Below, piece after piece: positions 24,903 through 33,554 of a DNA stretch of 56,244 nt. The DNA is from Sphingomonadales bacterium Ga0077557 (lineage in GTDB: Bacteria; Pseudomonadota; Alphaproteobacteria; Sphingomonadales; Sphingomonadaceae), in NCBI GenBank assembly GCA_001464615.1, contig LNFI01000003.1, positions 1 to 56,244 of the forward strand. Reading direction: 5' to 3'. Under the pieces are notes generated by a model that saw only the letters and a list, made by a program, of their open reading frames with translations, ran no database searches and had not been told where the DNA came from. A program made the position numbers and the translations under genes. Position 1 is the stretch's first letter. Every line of letters begins with the position of its first letter.

Positions 24903-25415
24903 CTAGCCCTCGATGATCGGGTTGCCCTGATCGTCCGCCATCAGATACCCGCCACCGACATCAATACCGCCCGCCAGCCACCAGCTCAGCCGACGATAGC
25001 GGACGAAACCGGGCTGGGAGGCGGCACCGCGATTGGACAGAAAGCCGGGGATGACCGCGATCGACAGGTGATGCCCCGCCTGGGCGAGCAGCGCCTCGAC
25101 AGTGCGGCGCGCATCACGGCTGTACCATGCGCGCCGCTCGACAACACCAGCGGCTATGCTGGCATGCAGTATAGTCGTCTCCAGTTCGACAAGCTCGTCG
25201 AGCTGCCCTGGCTGCACCGTGACCCGGTCTCCACGACCCATCGTGTCACCCGCTTCGATTAACAGGCCTAGCGGCTTGCCATCCGCGTCATGGTCAAAGC
25301 GCGGCTCATCGATCGCCGCGGTCGCTGGTACGCCCGCCTGATCGCGATAAGCACCAGCCACCGGCCGCCCAAACGCAAACCAGTCCTCAAAATCATTGTT
25401 GCCAAAATCGGGCAT
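24903..25415 (-). CDS. Putative capsid spike/fibre-type protein
   Basis: A 170-residue protein. Residues 14-55 (FGRPVAGAYRDQAGVP, then EPRFDHDADGKPLGLLIEAG) match the pattern G-x-Y-x-D-x-x-G ... P-R-x-D-H-D ... G-L-L-I-E, which recurs at the front of phage head-spike and fibre proteins. The rest is beta-rich with WWLAGGIDVGGGYLM near the end. It lies between portal and gpF genes, sharing bases with both. A structural role on the capsid is inferred; I cannot name the family with certainty. Confidence 0.55.
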   Translation of the reverse strand: MPDFGNNDFEDWFAFGRPVAGAYRDQAGVPATAAIDEPRFDHDADGKPLGLLIEAGDTMGRGDRVTVQPGQLDELVELETTILHASIAAGVVERRAWYSRDARRTVEALLAQAGHHLSIAVIPGFLSNRGAASQPGFVRYRRLSWWLAGGIDVGGGYLMADDQGNPIIEG

Positions 25416-27124
25416 CAGCTGCGCATTTCATCCTGGATCAACGCGTCGCCCTGCAGTCGTGCGGCAAAGCGCGCGCGCGCCAGCATCTCAACGAGTGCCG
25501 TATCATCCATCTGGCCGATCAGGTTCACGAGGCCGGCGCGGACTTCGCCGAGGTCGGCCGATCCCTCGACCAGCGCGGAAAGCGGGGCGACTACCGGCCC
25601 GAGCATCGCCTCCCAATCCTCCATCGCATCGTCGATTGCGCGATCGACGGCATCAGCCGAATCACCGTCGCCATTATCAAACGTGTCGGTCGCACTGATC
25701 GCAACCGCGGCAATCGCCGTTTCCCTGGCGGGCCGATTGGCCCCGCCACGCCGTTTAAGAGGGTCTAAGAAGGCAGGTGGCGGCGTTTCGGCTGGAGAGC
25801 TGCCATCGCCGGGGTTCTGCGTGGCCTGGCGCGCCGGATCAGCGGGGGGTTGCAGAAGCTCGTCCCCCGGCTCCGGCGCGGCCAGTCCGGTCAGCTTTCG
25901 GAACAGCGAAACCGCCACGGGTACGCCCGCCTTCAATGCCGCGTCGATTGACTTCAGTGCGCCCTGCACATCCACCGGATCGGGTCGGCCGACCAGGATC
26001 AGCGGGTAGCGCCTGCGAGCACCGCGGTTGAACATCACTATCGGCACACCGAGGTCGCGGGTCAGCGTCGCTGACAGCTGGACGGCATCGGCGGTCTCGA
26101 TATCATGACGCACTTCGCCATGCAGGTTGGCCTGGCCGCTGCCCAGTCCGCCCGCTTTGGCGTCGGCCGAGCTGGTCTGGCCGAGGACCGCCTTCGACAG
26201 CTGGTCGTCGAAATAGGTGCACAGCTTTTGAAACATATCCGGGTTCGCGGCCGCGCCGCCTGCGGTGATGAATTCGATCAGCATCGATTGCGGCACGACC
26301 GCGCCGGCATCCGATCCTATCTGGGCGATCGCGCGCTCGAGCAGACGGATATCCGCCTCCGACGTGCCCGGCGCATATTTGCCGACGCGCAGCGGCAGGC
26401 CGTACACCTCGAGGAACGCCACCCAGTCCTTGATCGAGTAATTCTTGAACAGGTATCCCCAGGCCGCGGCACGGGCGAGGCCACCGCGGATCGGCAGGCC
26501 CGATTTGGCCGGCGCCAGATGGACGATATATTTATAGGAATGAAGTGGCGTGGGTACGCCACCATCGCCGCGCAGCAGCAGCTGCTCGCCCGTCACCCGG
26601 TCGAACTCGAAGAAGCGTGGATCGCGCATCTTCAATTGGCGCGGCAACCACTGCTCGCCCAGCTCCCAGATGATTTCGGTCGCGCTGAAACCCTTGCCGA
26701 TCGCATCCAGGATGTCGAATAGCTCGGCCTGCAGCGTCAGTCGCTTGAGCCAGTCGCGGATCAGCTGGGCATCGGCCTCGTCCTCTGAGCTGTCGCTCGC
26801 CGCTTCAACCTCGATCGGCAGCTGCGCGACGGCCCGTTTCCGGGTGCCCATGATCGATTGGTAATGAAGGTCCTTCTCCTCCATTTCCTCGGCCAGCTCG
26901 AGATAAGCGGTGGCATCGCCCATCTCGGCCGCGCGCAGGATCTGGGCGAGGCGCTGCGGGGTCAGCCCCTGAGCCGGATGGCCGGCGTTGATGTTGCGGA
27001 TACCCGTGACGCTGGCCGCAGAGATCTCCCTCGTCAGCACGTCCGCTGCAGAGCGCAGCGGAACGCCGCGACTGTCGACCAGCGGCGGCGGCGGTGCGGC
27101 CTGATAGGGGACCAGATCGTTCAT
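25415..27124 (-). CDS. Portal protein (Mu gp29, DUF935 family)
   Basis: A 569-residue portal protein of the DUF935 family: SAASVTGIRNINAGHPAQGLTP at about 35-56, LHYQSIMGTRKRAVAQLP at about 86-103, GKGFSATEIIWELG near 143, YSIKDWVAFLEVYGLPLRVGKY near 230 and QLSKAVLGQTSSADA near 306. It forms the DNA entry vertex with the terminase. The C-terminal 120 residues are acidic and variable. Its ATG overlaps the stop of the lipid desaturase gene by 4 bp, so the desaturase is translationally coupled to an essential virion gene. Confidence 0.94.
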   Translation of the reverse strand: MNDLVPYQAAPPPPLVDSRGVPLRSAADVLTREISAASVTGIRNINAGHPAQGLTPQRLAQILRAAEMGDATAYLELAEEMEEKDLHYQSIMGTRKRAVAQLPIEVEAASDSSEDEADAQLIRDWLKRLTLQAELFDILDAIGKGFSATEIIWELGEQWLPRQLKMRDPRFFEFDRVTGEQLLLRGDGGVPTPLHSYKYIVHLAPAKSGLPIRGGLARAAAWGYLFKNYSIKDWVAFLEVYGLPLRVGKYAPGTSEADIRLLERAIAQIGSDAGAVVPQSMLIEFITAGGAAANPDMFQKLCTYFDDQLSKAVLGQTSSADAKAGGLGSGQANLHGEVRHDIETADAVQLSATLTRDLGVPIVMFNRGARRRYPLILVGRPDPVDVQGALKSIDAALKAGVPVAVSLFRKLTGLAAPEPGDELLQPPADPARQATQNPGDGSSPAETPPPAFLDPLKRRGGANRPARETAIAAVAISATDTFDNGDGDSADAVDRAIDDAMEDWEAMLGPVVAPLSALVEGSADLGEVRAGLVNLIGQMDDTALVEMLARARFAARLQGDALIQDEMRS

Positions 27125-27657
27125 ACGGCTTCCTTGTCGATGCGGAGGCCGATCGCGGCCAGGGTCGCTTCCAACACCGCCCAGACGCGCAGCGCATCGA
27201 GCAAGGGATTGAGCAGGTCAGTCAGCACGCAATAGCGCGCCGCAGCATCCCGGCGATGATGGCCCCAATGCTCGGTCGGCGACTGGATGATCCCGGCGAC
27301 CTGCAGGGGCTTGAAAATCGCCGGCGTGGCCGCGGGCACATGTGCCCAGCAATGGACCTCGTTCGCAACAAGGCCACCGATGGTCGCCGCGGCCCAGGTC
27401 ACCGAAGGTCCCGCGATCAGCAGCCAGATTGCCGAGATCAGGCAGACCGCGATCCAGCTCGTCCAGTTGCGCTCGATCACGCCGCATCGGGTGAACGCCA
27501 GCGGGTCCAGATGGTGCAGGCGATTAGGGGCGACGATGTAACGACCGACGATCGGCCAGCTGGCGCGGAGCATGCGATCCTCCAGCCAGTGCAAAATGCC
27601 CGACGCCAGGTCGGCGAGCAGCCAGCCGATCAGCAGTTCACCGATGAAAGCCGCCAT
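27121..27657 (-). CDS. PEDS1/CarF-type lipid desaturase carried by the phage
   Basis: A 178-residue membrane protein with the plasmanylethanolamine desaturase (TMEM189/Kua/CarF) pattern. In order: LLADLASGILHW with H23 and D27, PIVGRYIVAPNRLHHLDP (H48, H49), ANEVHCWAH (H102, H106), SPTEHWGHH (H130, H133, H134) and YCVLTDLLNPLL. Human and myxobacterial members have the same run. The first His of their HHxxHH is Glu here, and the N-terminal membrane segments are shorter. Known members introduce the vinyl-ether double bond of plasmalogens using di-iron. Start: ATG 27657 with AGGAG 7 nt upstream; longer starts run into terminase. It lies between terminase and portal, overlapping portal by 4 bp, so it is a late gene. 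Confidence 0.85.
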   Translation of the reverse strand: MAAFIGELLIGWLLADLASGILHWLEDRMLRASWPIVGRYIVAPNRLHHLDPLAFTRCGVIERNWTSWIAVCLISAIWLLIAGPSVTWAAATIGGLVANEVHCWAHVPAATPAIFKPLQVAGIIQSPTEHWGHHRRDAAARYCVLTDLLNPLLDALRVWAVLEATLAAIGLRIDKEAV

Positions 27658-27667
27658 CCATCCGCTC

Positions 27668-29191
27668 CTAATAGGCGCCGGTGCCGAAGCGGCCGTGCGG
27701 CTGCCCGCGTCGGCCGTGGCGGTTGCCAAAGGCGTCGTTGCGATCATCGAGCGGCCCCTCGTCGCCAAAGGCGGGTTTGGGCACCGACCGATACGCAATT
27801 TCTTGGGGGCCGGTATTGAGCGCCCGTACCATCAGCCCGGCTGCCCAGAAGCGATCGGCATGGACGGCGCCATCGTTGACGATGCGGATCGAACCCGATT
27901 CCTCGCTGCCGATTTTCTTGATCGCCATTAAATCCGAACGCAGCACCGGGTCTCCGGCCGGGATGCGAAGCTTGCCTTGCTGGAAAGCCGTTGCCAGGCC
28001 GAGCGCCAGGTCCAGACGGTTCGGGCCAACCAGCAACACGCCCTCGACGCGGTAGCTGCCGTGCAGCAGCTGCAGATCCTCGACCACCTTTTCGCCCATG
28101 CCGGTCTGGTCGATGGCGGCGCGCAACACCCGCCGCTTCAGGAACAGGCCGTTGAAGAAGGCGTCCTGGTGCGCAAAGGTCTGGCCGACTTCGTCATAGA
28201 CATCGCGCACCCAAGTCACGTCGCCGAGCAGCTCGCCGCCCCAGATGATCTGTCCGTCGCGACGCCGCGCGACGTCGCGGCCGATGCCGTAGATGCCGCC
28301 CGAATAGAGCTCGGGCACACCGGCGTCTTCGTGCTCGGCAGCGAGGATATCCTCGATTGAGATCAGTGAACCCGAACCGATCTTGGGAATGCAGTCGAGC
28401 TCCTCGCCCGCATCATCGCCATAGGAGGCGCGGATATTGGCTTCCCACTCGGCCTTCGCAGCGATCTCGGCACCCTTGGTCTTCGCCACCAGCGCGACGC
28501 GCTCATACAGCCCGTCCGCCATCGCATCGGCAAAGGTGATGGTGATGTGCTTGCCGCGCCGCGTGCCGGCGTCGATCTCGCCGATCAGCTTGTTGAAGGC
28601 GTTGCTGGCGCCATCATGCGTCGAGACGACGATCACCTGGCCGCCCCAGATCAGCAGCGCCATTGCCGACTTCAGCACTTCATTGACGTTCTTGTGGAAC
28701 GCGGCCTCGTCGATGATGACGATGCCCTGCTTGCCGCGTAGCGCCCGCGGCACGCTGGGCAGGGCAGTAATGCGAAAGCCGCTGGCGAAACGGATCGAGA
28801 AGGCCTTGATGCCTTCGTTCGGCCCGTCGTCGAGAATGACCTCGCCCATTTCGTCGATCGCGCAATCGAAGGCGCGCGCCCACATTGCGCAGACCTCGAT
28901 GAACTCGAGCGTCATGTCCTTGTCATAGCCCATGTACCAGACATTCTGGCCGCCGGCGCCGACGGACGCGGCGGCCTTCAGCGTGGCATAGGACGCAAGT
29001 CCCCAGGTCAGGCCGATGCGGCGCGACTTGTCGATCGCGAGCAATGACACGCCGGTGAAGAGCAGCGCAGTGGTCCGCGCCTGGTACCCGAGCAGCAGAT
29101 CGCCCTTCGGCAGACGGACGATCGTTGCCTCGGCCGCGGCGCGATCGGCGGCACGTTCGCGGCGCGCGATCTCGTCGGGTGCCAGCTTCAT
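27668..29191 (-). CDS. Terminase large subunit (Mu gp28)
   Basis: A 507-residue terminase ATPase/nuclease. Motifs: GYQARTTALLF near residue 34, SRRIGLTWG near 55-63 (Walker A-like region of this family), GKQGIVIIDEAAFHKN near 153-168 (Walker B with catalytic Glu), IVVSTHDG near 185-192 (motif III) and, in the nuclease part, GRDVARRRDGQIIWGGE and AAIDQTGMGEKVVEDL. It packages DNA by the headful method with flanking host DNA in Mu-like phages. It overlaps the small-subunit stop by 4 bp. Confidence 0.94.
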   Translation of the reverse strand: MKLAPDEIARRERAADRAAAEATIVRLPKGDLLLGYQARTTALLFTGVSLLAIDKSRRIGLTWGLASYATLKAAASVGAGGQNVWYMGYDKDMTLEFIEVCAMWARAFDCAIDEMGEVILDDGPNEGIKAFSIRFASGFRITALPSVPRALRGKQGIVIIDEAAFHKNVNEVLKSAMALLIWGGQVIVVSTHDGASNAFNKLIGEIDAGTRRGKHITITFADAMADGLYERVALVAKTKGAEIAAKAEWEANIRASYGDDAGEELDCIPKIGSGSLISIEDILAAEHEDAGVPELYSGGIYGIGRDVARRRDGQIIWGGELLGDVTWVRDVYDEVGQTFAHQDAFFNGLFLKRRVLRAAIDQTGMGEKVVEDLQLLHGSYRVEGVLLVGPNRLDLALGLATAFQQGKLRIPAGDPVLRSDLMAIKKIGSEESGSIRIVNDGAVHADRFWAAGLMVRALNTGPQEIAYRSVPKPAFGDEGPLDDRNDAFGNRHGRRGQPHGRFGTGAY

Positions 29192-29751
29192 GCGTCCCCC
29201 AGCACGGCATGGCGGATCGCCTGGACGCCGGCGGCCGAAAGCCCCTGCGCGCGCGCGGCGGTAACGGCATTGGTCGCCGCTTCCTGGCGCGCCTGTTCTG
29301 TCGCCCGCTTTACCGCCTTCTCAATCCGATCGTCCTGCGTCTTGGCCGCGCTCGCGATCGACGAAATCGAGCGGCTAAGCTCCATCAGCTCTTTGGGCGA
29401 AAACACCGGCAGCACCATTTCGCCCTGCTCGTTCTCGATCACCGAGCTCATCACGCGCATGACGTGGCTTTGCATCAGCTCCAGATTGGCGCGCGCCACC
29501 TTGTCGTCGAGCTCCTCGCCGAACTGGCCGACCAGGGCGAGCGCCATGTCCCGCGATCGGCGCATGTCGATCTGCACTTCGGCAAGCGACTTCACATGTC
29601 GACCGAGCGCCGATCGCGACACGTCGGCGTCCAACTCGAACAGCTTGGAGCGGATCTCGTCGATCGTGCGGCCTTCACGGCGCAATTTGCCGATCAGCTC
29701 CTTCAGCTCGGTTGGCAGCCGGTCGATTGTCGACGGCGTGTTCTTGCCCAT
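29188..29751 (-). CDS. Terminase small subunit (Mu gp27, DUF3486)
   Basis: A 187-residue DUF3486 protein: STIDRLPTELKELIGKLRREGRTIDEI at the start with a helix-turn-helix, then SRSALGRHVKSLAEVQ and a long helical region with QIDMRRSRDMALALVGQFGEELDD. Family members act as small terminase subunits in Mu-like phages. The C-terminus holds ARAQGLSAAGVQAIRHAVLG, also typical. It starts 3 bp after the gp26-type stop. Confidence 0.92.
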   Translation of the reverse strand: MGKNTPSTIDRLPTELKELIGKLRREGRTIDEIRSKLFELDADVSRSALGRHVKSLAEVQIDMRRSRDMALALVGQFGEELDDKVARANLELMQSHVMRVMSSVIENEQGEMVLPVFSPKELMELSRSISSIASAAKTQDDRIEKAVKRATEQARQEAATNAVTAARAQGLSAAGVQAIRHAVLGDA

Positions 29752-29754
29752 GGC

Positions 29755-30057
29755 TCAGCCTTTCGGGCTGGGGCGGGCAACGCCGGTGTACCAAGAGCGG
29801 CCGTTGGCAACGTCGAAACCGCGTTCGGTCAACGTGGCCACGATCAGGTCGGCGGTCGGCCGCATCAACGTCACCAGCCGCTGCTCGCCCAGCCATTCGA
29901 CATGGCCGCGCAGCTGGGCTCGCGTCACGTTCAACCCCATCGCCTGCGTTGCCTGAAGCATCACGCTGTCATTGGCTTGATAGCCCGCCTGGCTTTCCAG
30001 GAGGCGAAGCACGGTCAGGCGGACATGCTCGCCCACAAACTCGGCGAATTCGGTCAT
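29755..30057 (-). CDS. Mu gp26-like small protein with winged-helix character
   Basis: A 100-residue protein: EHVRLTVLRLLESQAGYQAND then TRAQLRGHVEWLGEQRLVTL and IVATLTERGFDVANGR, a helix-helix-wing layout like ArsR/PadR proteins. The same protein lies before the terminase small subunit in many Mu-like phages (gp26 position). A DNA-packaging accessory or regulatory role is inferred from place and fold only. Its ATG overlaps the gp25-type stop by 4 bp. Confidence 0.85.
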   Translation of the reverse strand: MTEFAEFVGEHVRLTVLRLLESQAGYQANDSVMLQATQAMGLNVTRAQLRGHVEWLGEQRLVTLMRPTADLIVATLTERGFDVANGRSWYTGVARPSPKG

Positions 30058-30458
30058 CGGCCGCCCAGCCCCTTTTCCATCAGGAATTGCTTGATGAACG
30101 TGACGTCGCTGGTGATCCCCGCCAGGCTGTCCTGGCGTGCCTGGTGACGCTCATCGATGACGTTGCGGAGGTTATGAATTTCGGCCCGCACCGCGGCCAT
30201 TTGCTGGCCCAGCGCGAGCACTTCACCGCTTGAAGCCATCCGTCCCTCCATCTTGTCCAGCTCTTCGCGCAGCTGCTGCAGCTCGGCCGCCGAGGCGCAG
30301 CCGGCCAGCTTGCCTTCCAGCGTGCCCACCTTAGATCCTACGGTATTGAGCTGGTTCTGCAGCTGCCCGGTCCCAACGGGATTCGCCCCGCCGCTGCGGA
30401 AAATTACCCAGACGAAGAACCCCAGCATGGCGATCGCCGCCAGAACCTCGAAATCCAT
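30054..30458 (-). CDS. Mu gp25/DUF2730-like membrane-anchored coiled coil
   Basis: A 134-residue protein with one N-terminal membrane segment (about 4-20, VLAAIAMLGFFVWVIF) and then a coiled coil (about 35-100, with ELQQLREELDKMEGRMASS). This layout matches DUF2730/gp25 proteins that precede gp26-gp28 in Mu-like phages; function unknown. The start is the ATG at 30458; the longer frame to 31007 is an artefact of overlapping neighbours. Confidence 0.82.
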   Translation of the reverse strand: MDFEVLAAIAMLGFFVWVIFRSGGANPVGTGQLQNQLNTVGSKVGTLEGKLAGCASAAELQQLREELDKMEGRMASSGEVLALGQQMAAVRAEIHNLRNVIDERHQARQDSLAGITSDVTFIKQFLMEKGLGGR

Positions 30459-30460
30459 CG

Positions 30461-30925
30461 TCACTTGCCATCTCCACGCTTGCCGGCGGCGATCCGCGCG
30501 GCGACTTCGATAAAGGCGTCCATCACGAGCTTGGCGCCCGCGACGACGCTGCGCGCCACCAGTTCGATGAAGCCGAGACCCGAATAGCCAAGGCCGATGC
30601 TCCACCCGAGGGCGACAATCGGCCGCTTTTCGCCCGCCACGATCAGCGCGATGACGCCCAGAGCGAGCAGCCCGGTCAGTGCGGCATTGCCGACAGGGCC
30701 GAGCGCGGCGCCGGCGGCGGTGGCAGGTGCCACGCGGCGCGCTAGGAGGACGCCGACAAGGCCGAACAGCGCTGACCAGATAGGAACAGCCGCCCCGAAG
30801 AGGATGATCTCCGGGGGACCGATCTGCACGATCGGCCGGGTGGCAGCATCCGCAATGCTGGCCATGCCGGCGCCAATCGCGCCCGCCGCGACTGCGCGGT
30901 AAAGTTGGGGAAGCGAGCTGATCAT
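30461..30925 (-). CDS. Hydrophobic phage membrane protein (possible holin)
   Basis: A 154-residue protein with at least three hydrophobic segments (about 38-62, 75-97 and 105-130), small residues dominating, and a basic C-terminus ([12 protein letters not shown]). It follows the S74 fibre gene by a 4-bp overlap and lies near the lysis genes, so a holin-like role is possible, but I recognise no family. No other clear holin is seen between endolysin and spanins; the 61-residue protein at 34660..34845 is the alternative candidate. Confidence 0.6.
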   Translation of the reverse strand: MISSLPQLYRAVAAGAIGAGMASIADAATRPIVQIGPPEIILFGAAVPIWSALFGLVGVLLARRVAPATAAGAALGPVGNAALTGLLALGVIALIVAGEKRPIVALGWSIGLGYSGLGFIELVARSVVAGAKLVMDAFIEVAARIAAGKRGDGK

Positions 30926-32817
30926 GCCTCGCGCTCTCGAACCGCAGGCGGAATTGGAATGCCCGCTGCTTCGAGCGCCGCCCGCAACACAAGCACTTCG
31001 CCGTCAATTTCCTGAAGCGTAGCCGATATCAGCGGCACGACCTTCGAGTGGTCGACGCTTTGCAGGACATCGCGTTTGCCGGTGGCGGTCCAACTCCAAC
31101 CCTCCGGGCAGCGAGCCTCGGTAATGTCAATAAACGGCAATTCTGCACTACCGGCAGGCGGCACGGCGCGGCCGATAACTTCAAATGCGTCTTTCTCACC
31201 CAAGACGGCTTCCGGAACCACTGGCGCCAGCTCATGGGCTAAAAAGCCGTCGACCGTGATGTCGGGATTCCAAAGGTAATGGAAACGGCACGGACGGAGC
31301 TGACGGAAGCGGGTCCGTGCATTGGTGATCCGCTCCGGGGTACTCTTAATCCGGTAGTCCGAGGTGGTCGCATAGAGTGTGCTGCCCCCTGACGTTCCAA
31401 TGTAACCTACGCGCGCCGCGCCGGTATCGTTGTAAAAACTGATGATAGAATTTTCCGTGCCGCTCGCTTTCAACGCTAACGCACTCTGAACACCAAAAAC
31501 GTTGACTGAGGCTTCGACCGTCGAATCGAATCGCGTTGTCGTACCGACCATTCCACTCGCAAGGACTGCTGTCCCCCCGGCGATATTAACTGCTGCGGCA
31601 TTCTGGATCGCCATCGTGCCGAGCGCGAGCGTCGCTCGCGCTGTCGCAGCGTCGGGATCATCGATCAGGGTTCGGGCGAAAGCCGACAGGTCAGCAAGCG
31701 CCATTGCCGCGGCACCCGTGAAATAGGGCAGCTTGTCAGCCGCGGCCGCCACGCCCGCCAACGCCGTCAAGATCGCGCTTAGCGCCTGATAGGCACCGGT
31801 ACCCAGCCAGAACTGGAACGCGATCGCGGTACTGCCCAGCGTGCCGCCGGCATTCGCCGTACAGATGAAACCCTTGTCGCCGTAGAGCGTGCCTTCTTCC
31901 GCAACGAGGGTAGCGCCAGGTATCTCCGCCCAGTTATCGAAATCGCTGGCCCGCGCCCACGCGCCAGCGGCGGCGACATAGATACCGTTCTGCGCAGGTG
32001 CCGTTTGTTGCCAGGCCAGCACACGGTCGCCGGCGACGGGCGTGACGCCGTCGCGCGCGGCAAGGCCGGTCAACGTATCATTGGCCGTGGTCGCAAAGCG
32101 CACACTTGCCTTGGGCTTCATGCCGGCGACCAAGTTCTGCAGATATTGCAGCGTCACCGCATGCCGGGCGAGCGTCGGATCGCCGGAGAGCTCCAGCGGC
32201 CCCGTCATCGTCCCGCCGCTGCGCAACAGGAAGTCGGCATAAGGGGTGAGCGAGAGCAGCCAATCGGCATGGGTACCAGCGCCGTTCACAGCCGTGACAT
32301 TCAATACGAGCGCACCGGTCGACGCGTCATAGCTGTCCACTTGGCCGATCATGTAGCGCGTCGGATCGACCGCATAGGCCGCCAACAGAAACATGCCGCG
32401 CTGATAAAGGCGACTGGTCTGGACCGTGAAGGCCTTGGCGCCAACGCCGATCGTTACGTTGCTCGTTGACGTGGCGTTGTAATTCAGCGCCGTCCCGATC
32501 GCTACGCGGGACAGCTGCTCAAACTGCACCCAGGCACCGGCGCCCGACGCGCCAGTTTTGCGGTACCAGCCGTTATTGGCTTCGATCGGATCGGCATAGA
32601 CGAGGCTGACGCTGTTTGCTGGGTATTCGAGCAGCAGCTGCAGCGCAGCGACCGTGGCAGCCGCCTCGTCGGTTTGGACAAGCCTGCCCAGCAGCTGCTT
32701 GATCGCGATCCGGCCGGCCGCGCCTGCCGGTTCCTGCACCGCCATCACCGCATCGGGCGACACCGCCTCAAGCAGTGGTAGCTGGATGATCGCCTTGGTG
32801 AGAAGTGGCTCAGCCAT
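30922..32817 (-). CDS. Tail fibre/spike with C-terminal S74 intramolecular chaperone
   Basis: A 631-residue protein. The N-terminal region ([16 protein letters not shown]..., a [22 protein letters not shown] segment) is fibre-like. The centre has [21 protein letters not shown] and [18 protein letters not shown], repeats usual in fibre stalks. The last 140 residues carry the S74 signature: [23 protein letters not shown], then [22 protein letters not shown]74 domains trimerise the fibre and then cleave themselves off before the Ser; the likely site lies near the SDYRIK segment. The ATG at 32817 overlaps the o-spanin stop. Its place between lysis and packaging genes, far from the tail genes, is unusual. 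Confidence 0.88.
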   Translation of the reverse strand: MAEPLLTKAIIQLPLLEAVSPDAVMAVQEPAGAAGRIAIKQLLGRLVQTDEAAATVAALQLLLEYPANSVSLVYADPIEANNGWYRKTGASGAGAWVQFEQLSRVAIGTALNYNATSTSNVTIGVGAKAFTVQTSRLYQRGMFLLAAYAVDPTRYMIGQVDSYDASTGALVLNVTAVNGAGTHADWLLSLTPYADFLLRSGGTMTGPLELSGDPTLARHAVTLQYLQNLVAGMKPKASVRFATTANDTLTGLAARDGVTPVAGDRVLAWQQTAPAQNGIYVAAAGAWARASDFDNWAEIPGATLVAEEGTLYGDKGFICTANAGGTLGSTAIAFQFWLGTGAYQALSAILTALAGVAAAADKLPYFTGAAAMALADLSAFARTLIDDPDAATARATLALGTMAIQNAAAVNIAGGTAVLASGMVGTTTRFDSTVEASVNVFGVQSALALKASGTENSIISFYNDTGAARVGYIGTSGGSTLYATTSDYRIKSTPERITNARTRFRQLRPCRFHYLWNPDITVDGFLAHELAPVVPEAVLGEKDAFEVIGRAVPPAGSAELPFIDITEARCPEGWSWTATGKRDVLQSVDHSKVVPLISATLQEIDGEVLVLRAALEAAGIPIPPAVREREA

Positions 32818-33118
32818 TGGGGCACTGTGCCTTGGCGTCTTCAATCCGTTTGGTCAGCAACTGCTCGCGCGCGAAGTGCGCAGCGAGCCAACCGAGGACC
32901 GCCTGCGACGCTTCCAGCACAAGGCCCTCGGGCGTGGCGATGGGTGCTGGCACCGCAGCGGCGACTTCGGCCGGGCAGACAGTCTTGACCACCGTCCGCT
33001 GCTCGATGACGGGATCGAGCTTGGCGGGCGGCCTAGCTTCCGGCGAGAGCGCGCAGGCACTGAGCGTCGCAGATAACGACCCCATCAGCACGGCGCGGCG
33101 CATGGTCGATCGCATCAT
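32810..33118 (-). CDS. Outer-membrane spanin lipoprotein (Rz1-like)
   Basis: A 102-residue lipoprotein with signal peptide [22 protein letters not shown]; the lipobox is LSAC with the modified Cys at about residue 22. The mature part is Pro/Ala-rich with [15 protein letters not shown]. It overlaps the 3' end of the inner spanin gene by 86 bp in another frame, the embedded/overlapping Rz/Rz1 arrangement. Together the two proteins would span the periplasm and fuse the membranes in the last step of lysis. The upstream part of the long frame reads as shadow of the Rz gene and was removed. Confidence 0.85.
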   Translation of the reverse strand: MMRSTMRRAVLMGSLSATLSACALSPEARPPAKLDPVIEQRTVVKTVCPAEVAAAVPAPIATPEGLVLEASQAVLGWLAAHFAREQLLTKRIEDAKAQCPNG

Positions 33119-33554
33119 CGGCCTTTTTCCTTTGAAGATTGAGATTGGTGGCGCGCGCCTCGGCACGCTCGACCGCCGCGATCGTGGTCGCTTGCATGGT
33201 CTCGATGGTGGCCCGCGCATCGGCGAGGTTGCCTTCGCTCGCCGCCAGACGCGCAACCTCGGTGTTAATCGCGGTCGAACAGGCTGCGCGGATCGCATAG
33301 AGCTGGGTGGCACGGGGCTGCATCACCAGCGCGGCATCGCATACCTGCGCCTGGCGCGCGGTCGCGATGCCGACCGCCACCGCCGGAAGACAATCCACCA
33401 GTGGCGCGACGCCGGCCTTGTCGCCGGCAGCCACCGCGCAGGCGCGCGCCTTGTCCGCGACCGACTTTTGCTTGAACCGGTCCTGGGCGAGCCAGAGCAG
33501 GGTGCCAAGCAGCAGCGCGCCGGCGATCGGGCCGAGCAGTTTCAGATAGGCCAT
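33033..33554 (-). CDS. Inner-membrane spanin (Rz-like)
   Basis: A 173-residue protein with an N-terminal signal-anchor (about 5-22, LLGPIAGALLLGTLLWLA) and a periplasmic helical region with QLYAIRAACSTAINTEVARLAASEGNLADARATIET, as in i-spanins. The Rz1-like gene overlaps its 3' end in a different frame. The ATG at 33554 shares bases with the endolysin stop (TAATG). The four Cys in the periplasmic part could support disulphide-linked dimers. Confidence 0.8.
   Translation of the reverse strand: MAYLKLLGPIAGALLLGTLLWLAQDRFKQKSVADKARACAVAAGDKAGVAPLVDCLPAVAVGIATARQAQVCDAALVMQPRATQLYAIRAACSTAINTEVARLAASEGNLADARATIETMQATTIAAVERAEARATNLNLQRKKADDAIDHAPRRADGVVICDAQCLRALAGS

Noticed and set aside
26805..27197. 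130-residue ORF at the portal/desaturase junction
   Set aside because: Out-of-frame shadow of the portal N-terminus.
27658..27798. N-terminal extension of the lipid desaturase to 27798
   Set aside because: Lies within the terminase gene; AGGAG before the ATG at 27657 decides the start.
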